Shown here: positions 32,023-39,806 of the stretch, piece after piece
Position numbering within the stretch: the first letter of the stretch is position 1
How the letters are laid out: each line of letters begins with the position of its first letter
Translations under genes and position numbers: made by a program
Notes under the pieces: generated by a model
Database searches by the model: none
The model's input: the letters and a program-made list of their open reading frames with translations, nothing else
What the model was told of the DNA's origin: nothing
Source of the DNA: an uncultured Bacilli bacterium
GTDB lineage: Bacteria > Bacillota_I > Bacilli_A > RF39 > UBA660
DNA length: 39,806 nt
Reading direction: 5' to 3'
Assembly (NCBI GenBank): GCA_934183165.1
Contig: CAKPRZ010000009.1
Coordinates: 1 to 39,806 of the forward strand

Positions 32023-32856
32023 CTAAATTCCCAAATTATCTAATCGTATAATATATCTTTGATTATTACAGCAAAAATCTATAAAGCCATATAAAGCAAC
32101 TGTTTTTAATCCTCTTTCAATTGTATATTTATCTAAATCAAAAGCAATCTGATCTCGCATCATGTAAGTAACTAATTCTTCCCTATCACATCCCAAATAC
32201 ATAAGAAAATATGGATATAGTTGTCTTCTTAATAATCTGAGTTTTTTGTTTCCTTCACTATATTTACTAATACCACTTACTCTTGTATAAAGTTCATTGT
32301 TTATAGCCAAATCTAAAACAGCTGAAACAATCTCACTATTTTCTTTTTGAAATTCACCCATTTCATATTTTACTATTGTATAAATTATCTGCATCAATAT
32401 TTTAAGAATATTATTACTTTCTTCTTTTCTACCCCATGCTATATTTTTTTTAGGATTTGATTTTATATATTCAACAACATCAATACTGGGATTAACAACA
32501 ATTACCGAATAAGATAACTCATCTTTAAATCTTAAAATGTCATTTAAATTTTTATTTATCAACTTCTTATTTTTATCCCATTCTTGAAGAAGCTTTTGTC
32601 TATATTTTTCGGTTTCTTTTTTTATTTTTTTAAATATTTCCGTTTCAAAAACAAGATTATATATTGTATCATCATCAGGTATAAAATCTTTTGTATATTT
32701 AAGTATTTCAACATTTTCTCTTTGCATAGAAATGTATTGTTTTTGATGATTTGTCCAAAATTTTTCTTTGATAGTTTGTACTTCCTCACAAAATGATGGT
32801 CTAAAAAGCAAATACCATGCGATTAAATAATCATTAATAATAAATTCTATATTCAT
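32023..32856 (-). CDS. Unknown 277-residue protein coupled to polC
   Basis: Not recognised. It has no signal peptide. It begins 'MNIEFIINDYLIAWYLLFRPSF', then a long charged, helix-rich part, and ends in a well-ordered region ('LLRRQLYPYFLMYLGCDREEL', 'YTIERGLKTVALYGFIDFCC'). The stop is eight bases before the polC start, and GGTGA precedes its own ATG, so it is the first gene of a polC transcript. A link to replication is suggested by position only. It does not resemble proS or rseP, which precede polC in B. subtilis. Confidence 0.82.
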   Translation of the reverse strand: MNIEFIINDYLIAWYLLFRPSFCEEVQTIKEKFWTNHQKQYISMQRENVEILKYTKDFIPDDDTIYNLVFETEIFKKIKKETEKYRQKLLQEWDKNKKLINKNLNDILRFKDELSYSVIVVNPSIDVVEYIKSNPKKNIAWGRKEESNNILKILMQIIYTIVKYEMGEFQKENSEIVSAVLDLAINNELYTRVSGISKYSEGNKKLRLLRRQLYPYFLMYLGCDREELVTYMMRDQIAFDLDKYTIERGLKTVALYGFIDFCCNNQRYIIRLDNLGI

Positions 32857-32917
32857 AATATCACCACTTAACTATAAATAATATAACATAATTAAAAATC
32901 TTTTTAAATATTTAAAA

Positions 32918-33949
32918 TCAATTAATTACATTTTTTCTAATATATAAATAGGTTGTGTTTAATACGATATATAGAGGTAATGCAATTAATATTCCAAAGA
33001 AGCCTAAAATAACTCCACTAATAAAAACAAAAAATATTGATAAAACAGGATCTATATCATTAGTTTTATTAAAGACCTTTGGAGAAATAATATATCCATC
33101 AATAATTGGAAATATAATACATATTAATATAGTTAAATATAAAAGTTTAGTCGAACATACAGATGCTAAGATAATAGCTACAATATTAGTAAGTAATCCT
33201 CCAAAATAAGGTACAACACTAGTTAGTGATGCTAATAACGCTAATAAAAGCCAATTAGGATGATTAATTATTTTATATATTAATATATACTCAAATAATT
33301 GTATAATAATAAATATTAGAAAGCCTTGTAAATAATTTTGTAATTCACTATCAATTAATTTAATATAATTTAAAACTTTTATATTAATTTTTGTAAGCAA
33401 TTTATATCCTTTTTTTCTTATTTTTTCCATATCAAAAAGCAAATAAATAGAAACAATTGCTGTTATAATTATTTTTGTTACGATATCAACCGATGTTGTA
33501 ACTATGCTTATAAAACCATTAGATACATATTCTCCAATATTAGTTAATAATTTATTAATCAATAAATTAATTATTTTATCTAATTCGTCAAGGTTAATTA
33601 AAAATTTTTTAGAAATATTATTAACTATTTCATCAACAATATATGGTAGTTTTAACATTTCATTATAAACTGTGGGGATCGTATAAAAAAGCATCAATAT
33701 AATTATTGATAAAACGGAAATTATTACAATTACAGTTGCTACTTTACTATTAATTCCTAGCTTTTTTAACCATTTAACTACAGGATAGAGAGAATATGCA
33801 ATTATAAAAGCAATTAAAAACGGTAATATAAGAGAAAAAGCTCTTAAAATCACCGTTTTCCAAAAGTTAAAGGTATTAACCATCAAAAACATCATAATTA
33901 TAATTATTAAAAGATTAACTAAATTATAATTTAATTTGTTTTTTAGCAT
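32918..33949 (-). CDS. AI-2E family transporter (PerM/YtvI-like)
   Basis: Integral membrane protein of 343 residues with about seven or eight helices. The mid-protein soluble loop and the final 'PLYIVLNTTYLYIRK' type end follow the AI-2E exporter/PerM family pattern, with 'VVPYFGGLLTNIVAII' as the most diagnostic stretch. Substrates of family members vary (autoinducer-2, sodium, unknown). AAGGTAATGG precedes the ATG. It begins seven bases after dtd, so it is the last gene of the rel-dtd unit. Confidence 0.88.
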   Translation of the reverse strand: MLKNKLNYNLVNLLIIIIMMFLMVNTFNFWKTVILRAFSLILPFLIAFIIAYSLYPVVKWLKKLGINSKVATVIVIISVLSIIILMLFYTIPTVYNEMLKLPYIVDEIVNNISKKFLINLDELDKIINLLINKLLTNIGEYVSNGFISIVTTSVDIVTKIIITAIVSIYLLFDMEKIRKKGYKLLTKINIKVLNYIKLIDSELQNYLQGFLIFIIIQLFEYILIYKIINHPNWLLLALLASLTSVVPYFGGLLTNIVAIILASVCSTKLLYLTILICIIFPIIDGYIISPKVFNKTNDIDPVLSIFFVFISGVILGFFGILIALPLYIVLNTTYLYIRKNVIN

Positions 33950-33956
33950 TAAACCA

Positions 33957-34391
33957 TTACCTTTCTATAATTATTGTAATTGGTCCATCATTTTCAATAT
34001 TAACTAACATTTCAGCTCCAAATATTCCAGTTGCAACATTAATATGTTCTGCTAGTTTTTTATTAAATGCATTATAAAGAGGTTCTGCTTGTTCACCACC
34101 TAGTGCATTTATATAACTTGGTCTATTTCCTTTTTTTGTATCAGCATACAAAGTAAATTGAGAAACTGACAATATTGAACCAGAAACATCAAGGACACTT
34201 CTATTCATTATACCGTTTTCGTCATCAAATATTCTTAAATTCAATATTTTTTTTACCATATAATCAATTTTTTCCTCATTATCACCTTCTGTAAAACCAA
34301 CTAATAAAGTTAAACCAAAAGGTATTTCACCAACTATTTTGTTATCTACTGAAACACTTGATTTCTTACTTCTTTGTATGACTACTTTCAT
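33957..34391 (-). CDS. dtd: D-aminoacyl-tRNA deacylase Dtd
   Basis: Dtd removes D-amino acids (and glycine from tRNA-Ala) wrongly attached to tRNA. The two signature motifs are 'SVSQFTLYAD' (Ser77-Gln78 in the active site) and 'NIENDGPITI' (a cross-subunit Gly-Pro motif near 134-138). The 144-residue length is standard. GAGGT precedes the ATG. It overlaps rel by 4 bases (ATGA type). The rel-dtd pair is common in Firmicutes. Confidence 0.97.
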   Translation of the reverse strand: MKVVIQRSKKSSVSVDNKIVGEIPFGLTLLVGFTEGDNEEKIDYMVKKILNLRIFDDENGIMNRSVLDVSGSILSVSQFTLYADTKKGNRPSYINALGGEQAEPLYNAFNKKLAEHINVATGIFGAEMLVNIENDGPITIIIER

Positions 34392-36535
34392 TTTATAAAC
34401 CTCACTACATTTTTAATATATTTTATATTGTTTAATTCAGACATAAATTTATTTAATTGTTCTACACCAGTAACATGTAAATCAACTTCATATGTAAATT
34501 CGTCTCCTTTATTTACCGTTTTAATGCTATCGACATTAATATTACTAGCACTAGCTTTTTGAACAATATCCATCATTGTTTTATTATTGAACTCAGAATA
34601 AATTACTATTGTCGTTAAAAATTTACCAGTTGTTTTCCCATTCCATCTAATGTTAATCATTCTATTATCCATATAATCTAAGTTATGACAGCTTTTCCTA
34701 TGAGCACTAATACCATTACCTTTAGTAATATATCCAACTATATCATCACCTGGTATTGGGTGACAACAATTAGCCAAATTAACTCTAACCTTTTCTATTC
34801 CCTCAACTATAATATTGTTATCCATGGAAATGGGTATTATTTTAGGTTTTTGTTCAACTTCCGGTTTTTCTTTTTTAATTACAAGATTAATTATATAATT
34901 AGCACTATATTTGCCATTACCTATTGATAAATATAATTCTTCTAAATCATTAAGCTTTAACTCTTTAATAATCTTTTTAATATTCTCATCAGAAAGGAAT
35001 TCATTAAAGACAAGTTTTTGCTTACGCATTTCTTTTTCTAGTGATTCTTTTCCTCTATCTATATATCTTTCTTTTTCATTTTTAGTAAAATAAGCTCTTA
35101 TTTTGTTCCTAGCTTGAGTTGACGCAACTATATTAAGCCATTCTTGTGAAGGCCCTGGTGAATTTTTATTAGTAATTATTTTAACAATATCATTATTTTG
35201 CAACTGATAATTTAAGGGAACCATATTGTTGTTAACTAAAGCTCCTACAGTTGTTTCACCTACTCTTGTATGAACGCGATATGCAAAATCTATTGGAGTT
35301 GAACCTTTTGGAAGTTCAAATACATCTCCCATTGGTGTAAAGACATAAATATTGTTATTTAGTATTTCATTTTTAACACTATTAACAAAATCTTCACTAC
35401 TCATCTTATCTTCATTAAGTTCGATAATTGATTTAAAAAATTGTAATTTTTCGTCAGTAGATGATTTAACTGTGTCTTTCAAATTTTTATTTTCTTTGTA
35501 TGACCAATGTGATGCAACACCATTTTCTGCTACTTCATCCATTTCTTTTGTTCTAAGCTGTATTTCAAATAAATATCCATCTATTCCAAATACAGTCGTA
35601 TGAAGAGATTGATATCCATTTGGTTTTGGCATTGCAATATAATCTTTAAATCTTTTAGGAATCGGTCTATATTTAGAATGAATAATACCCAACGCAGTAT
35701 AGCAATCTTGTTCAGTTTCTACCAAAGCTCTTAGTGCCAACAAATCATAAATATCATTGAACTTGCGTCCTTTTTCTAATTTCCTATATATACTGTAAAT
35801 GCTTTTACTTCTTCCTTTTATTTCGTGTTTAATACCATGAGCATTTAATAGATTACTAACAGACGTAAGCATATCAGCAACAGCTTGATCTCTTTCTAAT
35901 TTAGTATTATTAAGCTTTTCAGCAATATCATAAAAAACATCTGGTTTTAAATAACGTAGTGATAAATCCTCAAGTTCACTTTTTATTTTATTAATTCCTA
36001 AATGATGAGCAATAGGTGCCAAAATTTCCAAAGTTTCTTTTGCTATTTTTTTCTGTTTAACTTCAGGAAGAGCCCACAATGTACGCATATTATGAAGTCT
36101 ATCAGCTAATTTAATAATAATTACCCTAACATCTTCACTCATACCAACAATTATTTTTTTATAATATTCAACTAAAGATTCATTTTCAGTTGAAAAATTG
36201 ATCTTACTGATTTTAGTAACACCATATACGAGTTCAGCAATTTCTTCACCAAATTCTTCACTTATTTCAGCTTTAGAGGTATTGCAATCCTCAATAACGT
36301 CATGTAAAAGTCCTGCACAAATAGTTGCTTTATCAGCATATACATCAGTTAATATTATAGCCGTTGCTAAAGGATGCACTATATAGTCTTCTCCACTTTT
36401 TCTCAACTGTCCTTGATGCTTGTCTTTAGCATAATAATATGCTTTTTTTATTGTATCAAGTGATGCCTCATCATTTATATATTTGCTACTTTTAGAAATC
36501 AATTTTTCTATACTTATATCTTGGCTTTGTGACAT
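34388..36535 (-). CDS. rel: Bifunctional (p)ppGpp synthetase/hydrolase, Rel
   Basis: Controls the stringent-response alarmone. The HD hydrolase domain keeps its metal residues (His54, His78-Asp79 in GLLHDVIED, Asp145 near RLHNMRTL). The synthetase domain has 'DIYDLLALRALV' (Asp264), 'RFKDYIAMPKPNGYQSLHTT' and Glu324 in 'FEIQLRTKEMD'. TGS (about 390-450) and ACT (about 640-710) domains follow. Both activities should be active, as in Bacillus Rel. The 715 residues are close to the usual 730. AGGAGGT precedes the ATG. It follows comN by 14 bases and overlaps dtd. Confidence 0.98.
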   Translation of the reverse strand: MSQSQDISIEKLISKSSKYINDEASLDTIKKAYYYAKDKHQGQLRKSGEDYIVHPLATAIILTDVYADKATICAGLLHDVIEDCNTSKAEISEEFGEEIAELVYGVTKISKINFSTENESLVEYYKKIIVGMSEDVRVIIIKLADRLHNMRTLWALPEVKQKKIAKETLEILAPIAHHLGINKIKSELEDLSLRYLKPDVFYDIAEKLNNTKLERDQAVADMLTSVSNLLNAHGIKHEIKGRSKSIYSIYRKLEKGRKFNDIYDLLALRALVETEQDCYTALGIIHSKYRPIPKRFKDYIAMPKPNGYQSLHTTVFGIDGYLFEIQLRTKEMDEVAENGVASHWSYKENKNLKDTVKSSTDEKLQFFKSIIELNEDKMSSEDFVNSVKNEILNNNIYVFTPMGDVFELPKGSTPIDFAYRVHTRVGETTVGALVNNNMVPLNYQLQNNDIVKIITNKNSPGPSQEWLNIVASTQARNKIRAYFTKNEKERYIDRGKESLEKEMRKQKLVFNEFLSDENIKKIIKELKLNDLEELYLSIGNGKYSANYIINLVIKKEKPEVEQKPKIIPISMDNNIIVEGIEKVRVNLANCCHPIPGDDIVGYITKGNGISAHRKSCHNLDYMDNRMINIRWNGKTTGKFLTTIVIYSEFNNKTMMDIVQKASASNINVDSIKTVNKGDEFTYEVDLHVTGVEQLNKFMSELNNIKYIKNVVRFIK

Positions 36536-36549
36536 TTTATTACCTCCTG

Positions 36550-36831
36550 TTAAATTATATCAAGATTAGTGTTAACCTCATTTTTTACTTTTTTTATTTT
36601 TTCTTTAACATAATTATCTATTATTTTATTATCTATATTTAGAATATCATCAACAATATCTGCAAGGACAAGTCCTTTTTCATTTTTCCAACGTAATTCT
36701 ACTAAACAATTCCATATATCTACTTCTTTTATATAATCCATTTTTAATTTTTTTAACTCTAGGGCTTTACTTTTTAATGCTGGTTTTACTCTATCATACA
36801 ATTCTGAAATGCTACTAAAATTCACATCCAT
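36550..36831 (-). CDS. comN: ComN-like post-transcriptional regulator
   Basis: The 93-residue helical protein resembles the post-transcriptional regulator family that includes B. subtilis ComN (YrzD), which affects comE mRNA and localises with DivIVA. 'LYDRVKPALKSKALELKKL' and 'VDIWNCLVELRWKN' followed by 'LADIVDDILNI' fit the pattern RVKPALxSK...WxxL...W...DIxxDI. AGGTGATA precedes the ATG. It lies between rnhB and rel, with short gaps on both sides, so it is in the same transcript. Confidence in the family is fair, in the molecular role low. Confidence 0.78.
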   Translation of the reverse strand: MDVNFSSISELYDRVKPALKSKALELKKLKMDYIKEVDIWNCLVELRWKNEKGLVLADIVDDILNIDNKIIDNYVKEKIKKVKNEVNTNLDII

Positions 36832-36845
36832 ATTATCACCTATCT

Positions 36846-37478
36846 TTACTTTTTGAATATAAAATCTTTATAATCACAAACTGGTTTAAATGTTTTCCTA
36901 TGTTGTTTTAATATTCCATATTTTTTGATTGCTTCCACATGAGCCTTAGTAGGATATCCTTTATTTTTAGCAAAATTATACATTGGGTATTCTTTGCCTA
37001 ATTCATACATCATTCTATCACGAGTTACTTTTGCTATAACGCTAGCAGCCGATATTGATATGCTTTTTAAATCTCCTTTTATTATAGATTCACTAGGAAC
37101 GGATAATTTATCTAGTTTCATCGCATCAATTAATATATAATCTGGTTTTATCTTACAATTTTCTATAGCTTGATACATCGCTAATTTAGTTGCTTCATAA
37201 ATGTTAACTTCATCAATTTTGTTTTCGTCAATTACTCCAATACCAACAGATATGGCTTTTTCCATAATTACCGAATAAAATTGTTCTCGCTTTCTTTCCG
37301 ATAATTTTTTTGAATCTGTTAATCCTTCTAATTCAAAATCTTTTGGTAATATAACACAAGAAGCGACGACAGGGCCAACTAATGGACCTCTACCAACTTC
37401 ATCTATACCACCTATCAAATTGTAACCATTCTGATAAGCTTTTAGTTCATATTCTTTATTGTTAAAATCAATAGTCAT
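36846..37478 (-). CDS. rnhB: Ribonuclease HII
   Basis: Removes RNA from RNA-DNA hybrids and single ribonucleotides misplaced in DNA. The DEDD active site is visible: Asp26 and Glu27 (GGIDEVGRGPLVGPV), Asp118 (ILIDAMKL), and the late 'VIAKVTRDRMM' helix; 'DSKKLSERKR' is the family's substrate-binding loop. The in-frame TTG at 37487 would add three residues; the ATG at 37478 was chosen. It overlaps the upstream membrane-protein gene by 11 bases. rnhB near rbgA is also seen in B. subtilis. The 210 residues are shorter than the 255 of B. subtilis. Confidence 0.97.
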   Translation of the reverse strand: MTIDFNNKEYELKAYQNGYNLIGGIDEVGRGPLVGPVVASCVILPKDFELEGLTDSKKLSERKREQFYSVIMEKAISVGIGVIDENKIDEVNIYEATKLAMYQAIENCKIKPDYILIDAMKLDKLSVPSESIIKGDLKSISISAASVIAKVTRDRMMYELGKEYPMYNFAKNKGYPTKAHVEAIKKYGILKQHRKTFKPVCDYKDFIFKK

Positions 37479-37965
37479 AATTATCAATCTCTATTCTGGA
37501 TAGAACATCTTCATTACCATAAATTGATACTTCACTATATTTTAATAAATTATAATTATATATACGTTTATCCTTTATGCAATCAATAATTAAATTGTAA
37601 ATATCTTTAACTCCTGTTGATGTCATTCTTAAATTGTTTGACATGACAATTGTTGTTTCCTTATTATTTACATTTATTAAATCAACAATTTCAGAAAAGT
37701 CAGTATGACTTATTTTAATTACTATTTCATCATCTAAGGAAGAATCGATATTTTTACTAATTTTAATATTATCATTATATTTTGCTCTTTTTATTTCATA
37801 TTTTTTTCCTTCTTCAATTCTTAATGTGTACTCTTCGGTTGTTTGAGCAAAATTATCTGGCAAATAATCAACGTATTCATAATTAGTAAGTTCAAAATTA
37901 AAAGCAATCAAACCTATTATAAATATCAAAAATCCTAAGAATAATAAATTAACATATTTATTCAT
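37468..37965 (-). CDS. Membrane-anchored protein of unknown function, paired with 37965-38609
   Basis: Not recognised. One N-terminal transmembrane segment (about 6-24) is followed by about 140 residues of extracytoplasmic beta-rich sequence ('YTLRIEEGKKYEIKRAKYND', 'DEIVIKISHTDFSEIVDL'). No catalytic motif is evident. Its ribosome site AAGGGGGT is inside the upstream gene, and its ATG shares one base with that gene's stop (TAATG), so it is strictly coupled to the multi-span protein. It also overlaps rnhB. The pair probably acts together at the membrane. Confidence 0.82.
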   Translation of the reverse strand: MNKYVNLLFLGFLIFIIGLIAFNFELTNYEYVDYLPDNFAQTTEEYTLRIEEGKKYEIKRAKYNDNIKISKNIDSSLDDEIVIKISHTDFSEIVDLINVNNKETTIVMSNNLRMTSTGVKDIYNLIIDCIKDKRIYNYNLLKYSEVSIYGNEDVLSRIEIDNYDY

Positions 37966-38609
37966 TATTTATTACCCCCTTTTATTATTTTTAAAATCAC
38001 CAATATTACAGATAAAATCATTATTAAAAGTCCAATTAATATTAAAAATAAGCTTATAAATCCATAGCCATATACAGTTAAATATAGGTTCATTCCCATG
38101 ATAACAAATATAGCTAAAATAAACATAACTAAAGGTATTATTAAAATTGCTAAACAAACTTTAAATAGTTTAATAATAGGATTGAATATGCTTTTTTTAA
38201 CATGTTCATCTTTTTTTCTATTTGTCTCAACAAAATTTAGCTCTTTATCTTTTAACATCTCATCAAAAATTTTTAATAAAACCATTAAACTAAATAGCAA
38301 ATAAGCTATCATCAATATAAGTGACCATGTAGTACTAAGAATGTGTCTAAATGTAGTTCCATAACTATATATAATTGCTCTACCCAACTCATCTAATAAA
38401 GATATTGGTATATTTATAATAGCTAAGATAATTAAAGTAATTACAATTTTAGTAAATATATATACTGTATCATGACTGTTTTTTAAAGTTGCCAATCTTC
38501 CTAACTTTTTAAAGAAATCCATTGTTTTATCAGTAACAAAGTCTATTAGACTGATCAAAACGTTTTCTTTTTTTTCTTTTTCTTTCTTTTTTTCTTTCAC
38601 CTTTTCCAT
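37965..38609 (-). CDS. Multi-span membrane protein of unknown function
   Basis: Not recognised. A very basic and acidic start (alternating Lys and Glu, residues 1-17) is followed by a short amphipathic part and four or five transmembrane helices (about 50-72, 85-112, 145-170, 175-210). It has no transporter motif that I can name. It leads a unit with the 165-residue gene, rnhB, comN and rel, and has a good promoter upstream. The Lys/Glu repeat at the N-terminus could bind membranes or nucleic acid; this is conjecture. Confidence 0.82.
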   Translation of the reverse strand: MEKVKEKKKEKEKKENVLISLIDFVTDKTMDFFKKLGRLATLKNSHDTVYIFTKIVITLIILAIINIPISLLDELGRAIIYSYGTTFRHILSTTWSLILMIAYLLFSLMVLLKIFDEMLKDKELNFVETNRKKDEHVKKSIFNPIIKLFKVCLAILIIPLVMFILAIFVIMGMNLYLTVYGYGFISLFLILIGLLIMILSVILVILKIIKGGNK

Positions 38610-38636
38610 ATCCTTTTATCCTCCATTATTAAAGTA

Positions 38637-38665
38637 ATTATATCATGTTAAAAATAATATGTAAA
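38637..38665 (-). promoter_or_regulatory. Sigma-A promoter of the membrane pair-rnhB-comN-rel unit
   Basis: On the minus strand TTTACA (38665-38660), a 17-bp spacer and TATAAT (38642-38637) are seen, followed by GGAGGATAAAAGG and the ATG at 38609. All downstream genes to the AI-2E transporter are close enough to be one transcript. Confidence 0.65.
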
Positions 38666-38681
38666 TTTATAAAATAAAAGA

Positions 38682-38698
38682 TGAATAATATTTATTCA
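38682..38698 (-). terminator. Possible rbgA terminator
   Basis: TGAATAA (38682-38688) pairs with TTATTCA (38692-38698), with a three-base loop and a T-rich minus-strand tail (CTTTTATTTTA). The rbgA stop codon (38694-38692) is in the stem. Confidence 0.55.
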
Positions 38699-39615
38699 CC
38701 TAGTCTATCAAAAGTAACTTTTCCAAGGGAGCCATCCTTTAAGTCTGAAATAATTATTTTGTAAACTTTATCATAATCGATCTCTCCACCTTTGATATAT
38801 GCTCCCCTTTTTTTCCCTATAATGTCTAACAATTCAACAACATCACTTGTTGGAGTACTGATACCATATCTTTTTTCTAGATTTTCAGGATAAAGTTTAA
38901 TCATTTTATTTAATATATATATACTTAGTTCTTCTAAATTCAATATTTCTTCCTTTATAGATGATAATGACGCTAAATTAAAGGCATGATTTTGATTTTC
39001 TAATTTAGGCCACAAAATTCCAGGGGAATCCAAAAGCTCTATATTTTTTCCAATTCTAATCCAACTTAATGTTTTCGTAACGCCTGGTTTATTGCCTGTT
39101 AGTACAGCCTTTTTACCAACCAATTTATTAATTAATGTACTTTTGCCTACGTTTGGTGATCCTACTACCAATACACGAGCACTACGAGGTTTCATTCCTT
39201 TATTTACACGGACTTCATTTATTTTATCATTCAGTTTATTGGTTTCCATAAATATCTTATCTATACCATTATTGTGTAATAAATCAACTTTAACTATTGT
39301 TTCGCCATTTTTAATATAGTTGTCTAAAATTTTATCAGTTACTTTGTTATCACACAAATCATATTTTGTAACTATCAAAATCCTTGGTTTATTCTTTACC
39401 AAATCATCTAAATCAATGATTCTTGATGAAATTGGCATTCTTGCATCAATTACCTCATATACTATATCCACAAGAGGTAACCTATCTTTTATTTCTCTTC
39501 TCGTTTTAGCCATATGCCCTGGGTACCAGTTAAGAACGACTTTATGAAACTTTTCGTTCTGATTCGAATTTTCTCTTTTTTCTTTTCTTATTTTTCTTTT
39601 TTGATACATATCCAT
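38692..39615 (-). CDS. rbgA: Ribosome biogenesis GTPase RbgA (YlqF)
   Basis: RbgA is a circularly permuted GTPase needed for late 50S subunit assembly. The permuted motif order is visible: G4 TKYD (83-86) comes before G1 GSPNVGKST (152-160), then G3 DSPG (196-199). 'LNWYPGHMAKTRREIK' is the family's N-terminal signature, and the C-terminal ANTAR-like RNA-binding region follows. Upstream of the signature there are about 27 extra residues rich in Lys/Arg, a possible RNA-binding extension. The start ATG shares one base with the stop of the 29-codon gene before it (TAATG). Confidence 0.97.
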   Translation of the reverse strand: MDMYQKRKIRKEKRENSNQNEKFHKVVLNWYPGHMAKTRREIKDRLPLVDIVYEVIDARMPISSRIIDLDDLVKNKPRILIVTKYDLCDNKVTDKILDNYIKNGETIVKVDLLHNNGIDKIFMETNKLNDKINEVRVNKGMKPRSARVLVVGSPNVGKSTLINKLVGKKAVLTGNKPGVTKTLSWIRIGKNIELLDSPGILWPKLENQNHAFNLASLSSIKEEILNLEELSIYILNKMIKLYPENLEKRYGISTPTSDVVELLDIIGKKRGAYIKGGEIDYDKVYKIIISDLKDGSLGKVTFDRLGE

Positions 39616-39704
39616 TATTTATCACTTCCTTTCTCTATCAATCTTGCTTCATTAATCTCTTCTTTATTATTAAAAGTAATTTCAATCATGCAATACTTAC
39701 TCAT
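39615..39704 (-). CDS. 29-codon gene resembling the N-terminus of CutA
   Basis: A short frame begins MSKYCMIEITFNNKEEINEA and ends after 29 residues. Its ribosome site (GGAGGGG, three bases before the ATG) is one of the strongest in the window, its ATG overlaps the stop of the upstream gene, and its stop overlaps the rbgA ATG. The sequence looks like the first strand and helix start of CutA-type proteins (about 100 residues), cut short. It may be a CutA remnant kept because it couples translation to rbgA, or a real microprotein. The CutA link is a judgement by eye. Confidence 0.6.
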   Translation of the reverse strand: MSKYCMIEITFNNKEEINEARLIEKGSDK

Positions 39705-39806
39705 TCGCCCCTCCAATTAATTTTTGATTATCTAATTTCGTTATACCTATTATATTATTATCGCTTGCTAAAATAGTTATTTGTCTTTTAGCAGTTTCAT
39801 TTAATT
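39697..39806 (-). CDS. C-terminal end of an unidentified protein (partial)
   Basis: An open frame enters from the right edge and ends at a stop at 39699-39697. The 35 visible residues end 'GITKLDNQKLIGGANE'. Nothing diagnostic is visible. The overlap with the 29-codon gene (ATGAGTAA) shows that it is the upstream member of the rbgA transcript. Confidence 0.6.
   Translation of the reverse strand, partial: LNETAKRQITILASDNNIIGITKLDNQKLIGGANE

Noticed and set aside
1..39806. Mollicute-type genetic code (UGA = Trp)
   Set aside because: Genes such as gerB and the 208-residue gene end cleanly at TGA, and conserved Trp positions use TGG.

Overview
The window comes from a strongly AT-rich, Gram-positive, endospore-forming bacterium that uses the standard genetic code (UGA is a stop and UGG is Trp). 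PolC-type replicase, a miaB-ymcA-cotE cluster, gpr divergent from rpsT, a spoIIP cluster, ylbJ/spoVV, rbgA and rnhB in the same neighbourhood, and comN-rel-dtd all point to class Bacilli. The very low GC and small intergenic spaces suggest a deep, uncultured lineage (RF39- or Erysipelotrichia-like gut Bacilli). That placement is inference; no rRNA is present.

Layout. 1-1.7 kb: lexA with a LexA-like box, convergent with tcdA, and a strong 6S RNA candidate directly upstream of tcdA. 1.7-9.2 kb (minus strand): an unknown membrane-anchored protein, a CtpE/Exp7-like P-type ATPase, three small accessory genes (DUF1697, GNAT acetyltransferase, an unknown FSCAGH-motif protein), an alpha/beta hydrolase and a 23S rRNA uracil methyltransferase. 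9.2-21 kb: a sporulation-rich block with gerA-gerC-gerB (plus strand), then on the minus strand spoIIP with a small downstream membrane gene, and gpr with a downstream secreted protein of unknown function. rpsT, a transglutaminase-like protein, ylbL, ylbJ/spoVV, a VanW protein, cotE and ymcA follow. 21-27.1 kb: miaB, an ankyrin protein, and two tandem paralogous surface proteins that join a TasA/camelysin-like N-terminus to leucine-rich repeats. 27.1-39.8 kb (minus strand): tRNA-Glu(CUC), polC with an unknown partner gene, then rel-dtd-AI-2E transporter, comN, rnhB, a membrane pair, rbgA, a 29-codon mini-gene resembling the start of CutA, and the cut-off end of an unidentified gene.

How the genes fit together. 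The central block supplies spore making (engulfment: SpoIIP; DPA transport: YlbJ/SpoVV; coat assembly: CotE) and spore exit (GerA/C/B receptor, GPR protease). Three unrecognised exported or membrane proteins sit inside this block and are good candidates for spore functions. The rest is mostly housekeeping: replication, tRNA/rRNA modification, ribosome assembly, stringent response and SOS control.

The most unusual DNA is a run of 13 C (13 G on the coding strand) in the short leader of the larger leucine-rich-repeat protein. It lies between plausible -35 and -10 elements, where slippage would change promoter spacing. This is a good candidate for a phase-variable surface-protein switch. No CRISPR array, transposase, phage gene or rRNA was seen. 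No gene-free stretch exceeds 300 bases; the longest (1455-1733) holds the 6S candidate.
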